A DNA stretch of 64,000 bases from Campylorhamphus procurvoides (Eukaryota > Chordata > Aves > Passeriformes > Dendrocolaptidae): assembly GCA_013396655.1 (NCBI GenBank), contig WBMV01004887.1, positions 315,978-379,977 on the forward strand, written 5' to 3'. Below the pieces are notes generated by a model. It had not been told where the DNA came from, did not search any database, and saw only the letters and a list, made by a program, of their open reading frames with translations. Numbering within the stretch: the first letter of the stretch is position 1; each line of letters begins with the position of its first letter. Made by a program: the position numbers and the translations under genes. This document shows positions 58,430 to 64,000 of the stretch, in pieces.

Positions 58430-59560
58430 CTTCCTCTCGACCTTTTGCTCGCTCTTGGCCGCAAGGGGTGGGTAAGGTCCCACGCTTGTGTTCCAGCGTG
58501 TTTGTAGCGGTGCCGTTCAGCCGGGGGCAAGGTGGGGGTGTGNNNNNNNNNNNNNNNNNNNNNNNNNNNNNNNNNNNNNNNNNNNNNNNNNNNNNNNNNN
58601 NNNNNNNNNNNNNNNNNNNNNNNNNNNNNNNNNNNNNNNNNNNNNNNNNNNNNNNNNNNNNNNNNNNNNNNNNNNNNNNNNNNNNNNNNNNNNNNNNNNN
58701 NNNNNNNNNNNNNNNNNNNNNNNNNNNNNNNNNNNNNNNNNNNNNNNNNNNNNNNNNNNNNNNNNNNNNNNNNNNNNNNNNNNNNNNNNNNNNNNNNNNN
58801 NNNNNNNNNNNNNNNNNNNNNNNNNNNNNNNNNNNNNNNNNNNNNNNNNNNNNNNNNNNNNNNNNNNNNNNNNNNNNNNNNNNNNNNNNNNNNNNNNNNN
58901 NNNNNNNNNNNNNNNNNNNNNNNNNNNNNNNNNNNNNNNNNNNNNNNNNNNNNNNNNNNNNNNNNNNNNNNNNNNNNNNNNNNNNNNAGTTGTGCCTCGG
59001 TCCGGGGGTGCGGCGTCATCCCCTGCGAGCGCTGCCCGAGAAGCTCCCCCCGCCGAGCCCCCACCTTCCCGCTCCTTATTTATTTATATTAGTGCTGGGT
59101 TTTTATTCTCTGCTCCCCCTTCCCCACGCCTCCCCCCCTCCCCATAATCCCGGCATCCCCTGCTAGGGAGCATCGGCTATGGGGAGGAGGACGGTGATGC
59201 TGCCAGCCCCCTGCCCGCAGCGGAGGGCTCGCCGGGGATGGAGGCACGCTCCTTCTCTCCATCCCTCCCTCCCTGCGGCCGGGGCACTGCAGCCGAGGCC
59301 CATCTGCTGCCCGGGCTCGGCTTGCGAGGCGGGCACGGGCTGGGGATGCGTGCCAAGCCTGCAGCAAGCGAGAGGGAGTAACAGGAGTGTGTGCGTGGGA
59401 GGGAAAACATCCATGCAAATATATATGTATCATTACCAAGCGTCCCCTCTGCCCTGCTCTGTGTCCGTGTCAGATGGCTGCGGTCCCCCCGCTGCGGGCT
59501 GGCCGCAGGGGGACGCGGGCACCCGAGTTCTCCGTGCCCCTGCAGGGCTCTTGGGTAGTT
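58430..59560. promoter_or_regulatory. CpG-rich island with gap; candidate promoter of next gene
   Basis: Both sides of the gap are rich in CpG and in runs of G or C (58430-58542 and 58988-59360), unlike the preceding 20 kb. This is what a CpG-island promoter or first exon looks like. In mammals the gene following TAB1 in this direction is MGAT3, whose first exon is non-coding and in a CpG island, so an MGAT3 start is the natural guess. Nothing in the sequence proves it, and orientation cannot be read. Confidence 0.5.
58543..58987. other. Assembly gap (445 N)
   Basis: A run of N inside a CpG-rich segment. The left edge (gccgggggcaaggtgggggt) is G-rich, a common cause of sequencing dropout in bird genomes. 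Confidence 1.
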
Positions 59561-62500
59561 GGTAGGCTGGAAATAGCTCTTATGTCCTGCTGGAGTGACA
59601 CAGGCTGGCATAGCTCAGTCCTTGCGAGAGTTTTGTGCCCTGAATGAGTGTGACAAGGTTGATGGGGAACACGGCATCTGCTGCAGCACTAGACTTCTCA
59701 GACAGCTCAGCAAGGGATGGAGAGAAGCTCCTCTTGGCCCTTCAGCCAGGGGTTTTCCTTAAGGGATTTCCACAGGCTGCGTTTCTGTGAGCCATGCCAG
59801 GGTTGTGTGAGAACCATGCCTGTTTCCCAGAACTAAAGCTGGGGTCTTGAACCTCTGCCTTCCACTGTAGGACTTGTGTCAGGAGTGAGCCTACCCTGTC
59901 TGCAGCACAGTGTGGGTGATCTGCACCTCCCCTCCCATAGAATGGCCCTCCAGTTAACTCCAAATCCCTCCCCTTGAGTGGGAAAGTGTTTTCAAGTCCA
60001 TGAAAACACTTGGTGGCACCACTGCTGAAAAATATGACTTGAGTCACCAGGAACACCCAGACCTGTGCAAAGTGAGTTTCAAATTCCTGCCAACTGCTGC
60101 TCCTGTGTCCCTCAGCCTAGCAAGGTGTGAGTCATCAGGAACTCTTCAGGCCCCTTCCCCAAAGGGTATCTCTCGTGCTCTGTGAATCCCACCTGCAGAA
60201 GTGGTGTTGAGTCCAGCTGGAGCCTGTGATTTTGGAAGCACTTGCAAGTCCCCGTTGCTGCAGCCTGGTTGCTGTCAATTCCTCAGGGAAGAGCTAATAT
60301 CAAGGAGGACCTACCATTCATTGTTTGTAACCAGAGTGTCACCTCAGAGGGGAGGAAAAACTGGGGGTGTCCCCACCTCCAGCTGCCTTCCTGTTTCCAG
60401 AGTCCCCCTAAACAGAGCTGTAGCACCTGTGCTTGTTTCAGCCTCAGTGGCAGTGCTGGGAATGTGTCTTCCAAGCTGGGGTGGAAGAAGAGCAGTTCTT
60501 TAAGCTATTCCTGAGGAGCCTCCAGCCTCCCTGTACCATTATAAAACAAGCCTTGAATGAAAGCCATTGCTTACTGCAGAAGAGAAGTGAAGCTATGACT
60601 CTTCTACTGCATGTCATAAAAGTCCCTTGAAGATTTATAGCTCCTCTATGCCCTCAGGTAATTTTGCAGTAGTGGTAAGAAATCCACTGCAAGGTATAAC
60701 ATTCCCTGCCTGTGAGGACTCTGTCATACCTTCGTAGCTTGTTTAGTAATGCCCGGGGTATGGCAATTATATCCTTGGGAGAGGGGAGGATTCTGGCTAG
60801 CTGCAGGTGTATTTTCTTGCCCAGTTTCTAATTTGGTGGTGTAGCTGCTGCTTTTGGTTAGCATACCTTTGGTCCCAGGTGCTTCTATGGCCCATCTCCA
60901 TCAAAGGGGCCCAGCATGTGAGGGACTGTTTCCAAACTGGGTTCAGGGGCTGAGTTGTCACCTACCTCCTTCCCTCCCTGCAAGTGCTGGAAAGATTGGA
61001 AAAAGAGTTGCATGTGTGGCACACAGGGGTTGCCTTAGCAAGGAGATCAGGAAGAGGAGGTAGGAAATAGTGTGTGTATTTGCATGGATGTTGGCTTCAG
61101 TGGATGCTCACAACTGTAAACTTATGTGTAGTACTTGTGCCCAACATGAGACAGGGGTAGCTGGTTTGAAGGGTTGCTGGGACTGCACTGTGATCAGAGC
61201 CCATTTAACCTCTGCCAGGTGCATGGCAGGCACAGATACGCTCGGTGTGAGGAGCATACTGATGGGGTTTGTGTGCTCATGCCTTTTCCATGTGCCTTAT
61301 GTTTACCTTTCTCCTCTTTCTCCCACACACAACTGGTTAAGTGCAGTGTGACACTGTGGCCTGCCAGCTTGGTGTGACATGCTTATTGCATGTTTTTAAG
61401 GGATGGTTGTGTGACAGGTGTGGGTGGCTGTTTGCTGGGTGCACATAGCAATGCACACAGGTCCTGCTGGGTGCACTTGTCATGGAACACGTGCACTCTT
61501 TGGAGTTTACACCTGCAGTAAGTGTGGAGCATGTAAGCAATCATGGGTACAGCAGTTGTTCAGGACAGTGCATATGGATGTTGTCTACCCTAAGGTGTCC
61601 TTCACACACTGAATGTGCACACGTTTTTCTTGATGTCCCTCCCTTGCTTTTGACCTCTCAGCAAGCAGAGATAAACTCTGTCCCATAGCAGGGTTTATAG
61701 CTGAGTTTTCAGTTTGTCATGCCTGAGCTTCTGCCTGTCTTGAGAATAGCATCTTTAAAGGTGCACATGCTATCATAAATTGACACCCCCTACATCGGAT
61801 CATGAAGGTGGAGGAAGGAAATGGAGGGTTTTGTTATTGACAGATAGGGCAAGCTGGTCCAGCGTTCATTCCTAAGGGCTGATTAGGTTTTAGGTGGGGT
61901 TAGTGTCTCTGAAATGAGCCCTTTGTACATTGTTGGAATCTGTGACCCAATCAGTGGGATGTAGCTGGAGGAGGTGGTGCTAACGAAGACTGGTACAGCT
62001 GACAGTAACTCTGGCAGAGAGGAAGGCGGAGGGTGTACTGAATGGCACAAGAGATGTCTTCGTGTCTTTAGGTCAGTGAAGGGTGCCTCAGGGGCCTGGT
62101 TCACGTTATCAGTCCTGACTATAGAAGTAGAAAAGTGGGGGTAGTTGTCCCCACCTCTTTCCCTACTGTCACTGTGACCCATCAGTTCTGCACAAAAGGT
62201 CAGGCTGCATTGCACTTAGCACAAAATGCCATCATGTCATCAAGACACTACAGTGAAGCGTTACAATGGGATCTGAAATTTGGGAAAGGTAGGCATGTGG
62301 AACAGTGCAATGCAAGGGATGTCGGAGGAATGCCTGCTGTTCCCCATCCTGGATATTCTCGGAAAGGTGGTGACATCTGCAGTGCACATGTGGACGGTGC
62401 TGTTGGGTCAGTGATGCAGGCTGGCCTTGTGGAGCTATGATGGAGCTGCATGGAGGGGCCAAGCCTGGAATTGTGGGCAGCTCTGAGTCAGGTTTGGGGT

Positions 62501-64000
62501 GCTTTGGTAGTCAGAGGAGTGGGCTGCAAGGTCTGGGCTGTGCCACAGTAATAAGACTGTGTGACGTGCCAGGATCAGCTGCTTGTCCCAGGGGCCAGGG
62601 TGGGGTTGCAGTCACAGTGCTGGGGCATTCCCCCATCTCCTGGGGGAGGTGAGCAGAGATGCTGTGTGCTGGAACAGTGCTGTAGGATGCACAAGAGCAC
62701 TCCATGTCTGCGTCTGTGTGAAATGAGCTCTGGGGCTTTAAGAAAGGTAGAAACACCGTTTCTTTACCTTCTTTGCCTTCCTTGCAGTGCAGATCCTTTA
62801 CTTCCCCCAAGCTCTTCCTGAAGCACAACAGGTACCTCCTGCTCTTCAAACCTCTAAACACCTGTAGTAGGGTGGGTGTATTTTTGTGCTCAGAAACTTG
62901 CCTGGTAGAGCTGATAGGTGAAAGGGAGCGTGGCACTGCACTTCGAGCTTTCGTCAGGCAGGCTGAGGGAAGAAGCTGCACAAGGAGAACTGGCTGCCTT
63001 ACAAACAGCAAGGGCTTGTTTTAGAGCTGTCATTTAGGGAGTGATTATTCCCTGCTTTAAGAGGGCAAAAGTTACTTGAGCTGCTCGATGTGGGGGCCTT
63101 GGCCTTTCATACTGAGATAGCCCCCTTGGCTGACTAGGCAGCTTAGTGAGCTTAGTTAAAGTTTGCTGTTTCCCCAGCTAGGGGAGTGCCCAGGTCTGTG
63201 TCTAAACAGGGTTTTTTTAAAGGATCAGCCATGGCTGTGGGGTCTGACCAAAGTGAGCTTTGCCAGCAATCTTTTTCAGCCCGTGATGCACAAGCTGCAA
63301 GCAGCAGGAGAGGTGAGGAGAGCTGGATGTGGCTGACCAGACTGAGAAGGGCAGTAGGGGCATTTGCTCTTTCTGAGGATCATCTGTGTCTCATCTTTTA
63401 TGAAAGGCTTTTTCTCCAAGGACCTCAAAGTAACCCATTAAGCTGCTTTTAATTAGACAAGCTCTTACTTGGAGTAGAAAAGTTTGTCACATTTCCTATA
63501 CTGGGAAACTGAGGCACGGAGCAAGGCTGTGCCAGTGGTAAATGCATGGGCTTGTCAGGAGGGCAGCAACTGGAGTGCAGCATTTCCCCAACTTGCTTTG
63601 CTGTTTTCTCTTCTGGGAATGCTGGAGAGCACCTGGGTGTATGTGCTGAGCTAGGGGTTATCGATAACTTTTTAGTCAGTGCTTGCATCCTGCAGCCCTT
63701 TTCACCATAGATACCACCTCCTTCTTGATTTGCTGCCTCATCTGTAATCGTAGTTCTCTGCTGCCGTTCCCTTGGAGTGTCGTTTTCCCCTCTGTGTGTA
63801 AATCCATATAGGTTGGGTTAGGGTTAGAGAGCAGAATCAAGCTCCATGATCTCTTTAAGGCTTTGGGGTAATTTTTACCTTGGGTTATTGCTGCATGTGT
63901 CTTGCATGATAGCAAAGCTGCAGTAAGCAGATTTGAAGCATACCCGAAAGACTAATGCAAATCAGACCAGCTGCACAGTGGCTTCGCAACTGTGAAACGT
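59561..64000. other. Downstream of CpG island; no gene recognised
   Basis: No exon with recognisable protein similarity and no structural RNA. If the CpG island is an MGAT3 first exon, this would be its first intron; the single MGAT3 coding exon is not in the window. A two-unit TTAGGG-like word occurs near 63815. Confidence 0.5.

Noticed and set aside
58288..59166. Frames of 186-258 codons near 58.5 kb
   Set aside because: Most of each frame is N. The flanking codons show no recognisable protein.
62770..62930. Exon-like segment after a pyrimidine tract and AG (ttccttgcag)
   Set aside because: The open frame after it has no recognisable protein similarity, does not resemble MGAT3, and no convincing donor was found.
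63810..63828. TTAGGG-like telomeric repeat
   Set aside because: Only about two units, far too short to claim an interstitial telomere.

Overview
The window is vertebrate nuclear DNA, most likely from a bird and probably a passerine. It has large introns, GT-AG splice sites, CpG-rich promoters and several CR1 LINE fragments in both orientations. It also has one short element with a tRNA-Ile(AAT)-like head and a CR1-like tail, the architecture described for passerine SINEs. I see no prokaryotic genes, CRISPR array, structural RNA gene or retroviral gene. Only two protein-coding genes can be supported, both on the + strand.

Layout. (1) 1-2.8 kb: no gene, one CR1 tail. (2) 3.4-23.9 kb: SYNGR1 (synaptogyrin-1), with coding exons at 3400-3495, 15202-15439, 16851-16996 and 19534-19752, a 3' UTR of about 4.1 kb and an AATAAA at 23877. 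Exon 1 sits between two single-N breaks, inside a nearly identical direct duplication of CR1-containing sequence and just before a 634-base gap, so its local placement looks like an assembly product. (3) 23.9-28.25 kb: intergenic, no gene seen. (4) 28.25-37.8 kb: a CR1 copy, a CpG-rich promoter, and the complete TAB1 gene in 11 coding exons (502 codons), with an AATAAA at 37774. (5) 37.8-58.4 kb: about 20 kb with no recognisable gene. (6) 58.4-59.6 kb: a CpG-rich, gap-containing segment that could be the promoter or first exon of the next gene; MGAT3 is the syntenic expectation, but no MGAT3 coding sequence is visible. (7) 59.6-64 kb: no gene recognised.

The two genes are functionally unrelated neighbours. 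Synaptogyrin-1 is a four-pass MARVEL-domain protein of synaptic vesicles. TAB1 is the pseudophosphatase adaptor that binds and activates the kinase TAK1 (MAP3K7) in TGF-beta, IL-1 and TNF signalling, and also binds p38-alpha. The SYNGR1-TAB1 order and orientation match the mammalian arrangement (human 22q13.1), so this is an ordinary conserved syntenic block. I did not find a novel biological system. The most interesting observations are a perfect TISU/YY1 element over the TAB1 start codon, the artefactual-looking placement of SYNGR1 exon 1, the lineage-informative SINE, a perfect short inverted repeat at 44.6 kb, and the gap-interrupted CpG island at 58.5 kb.
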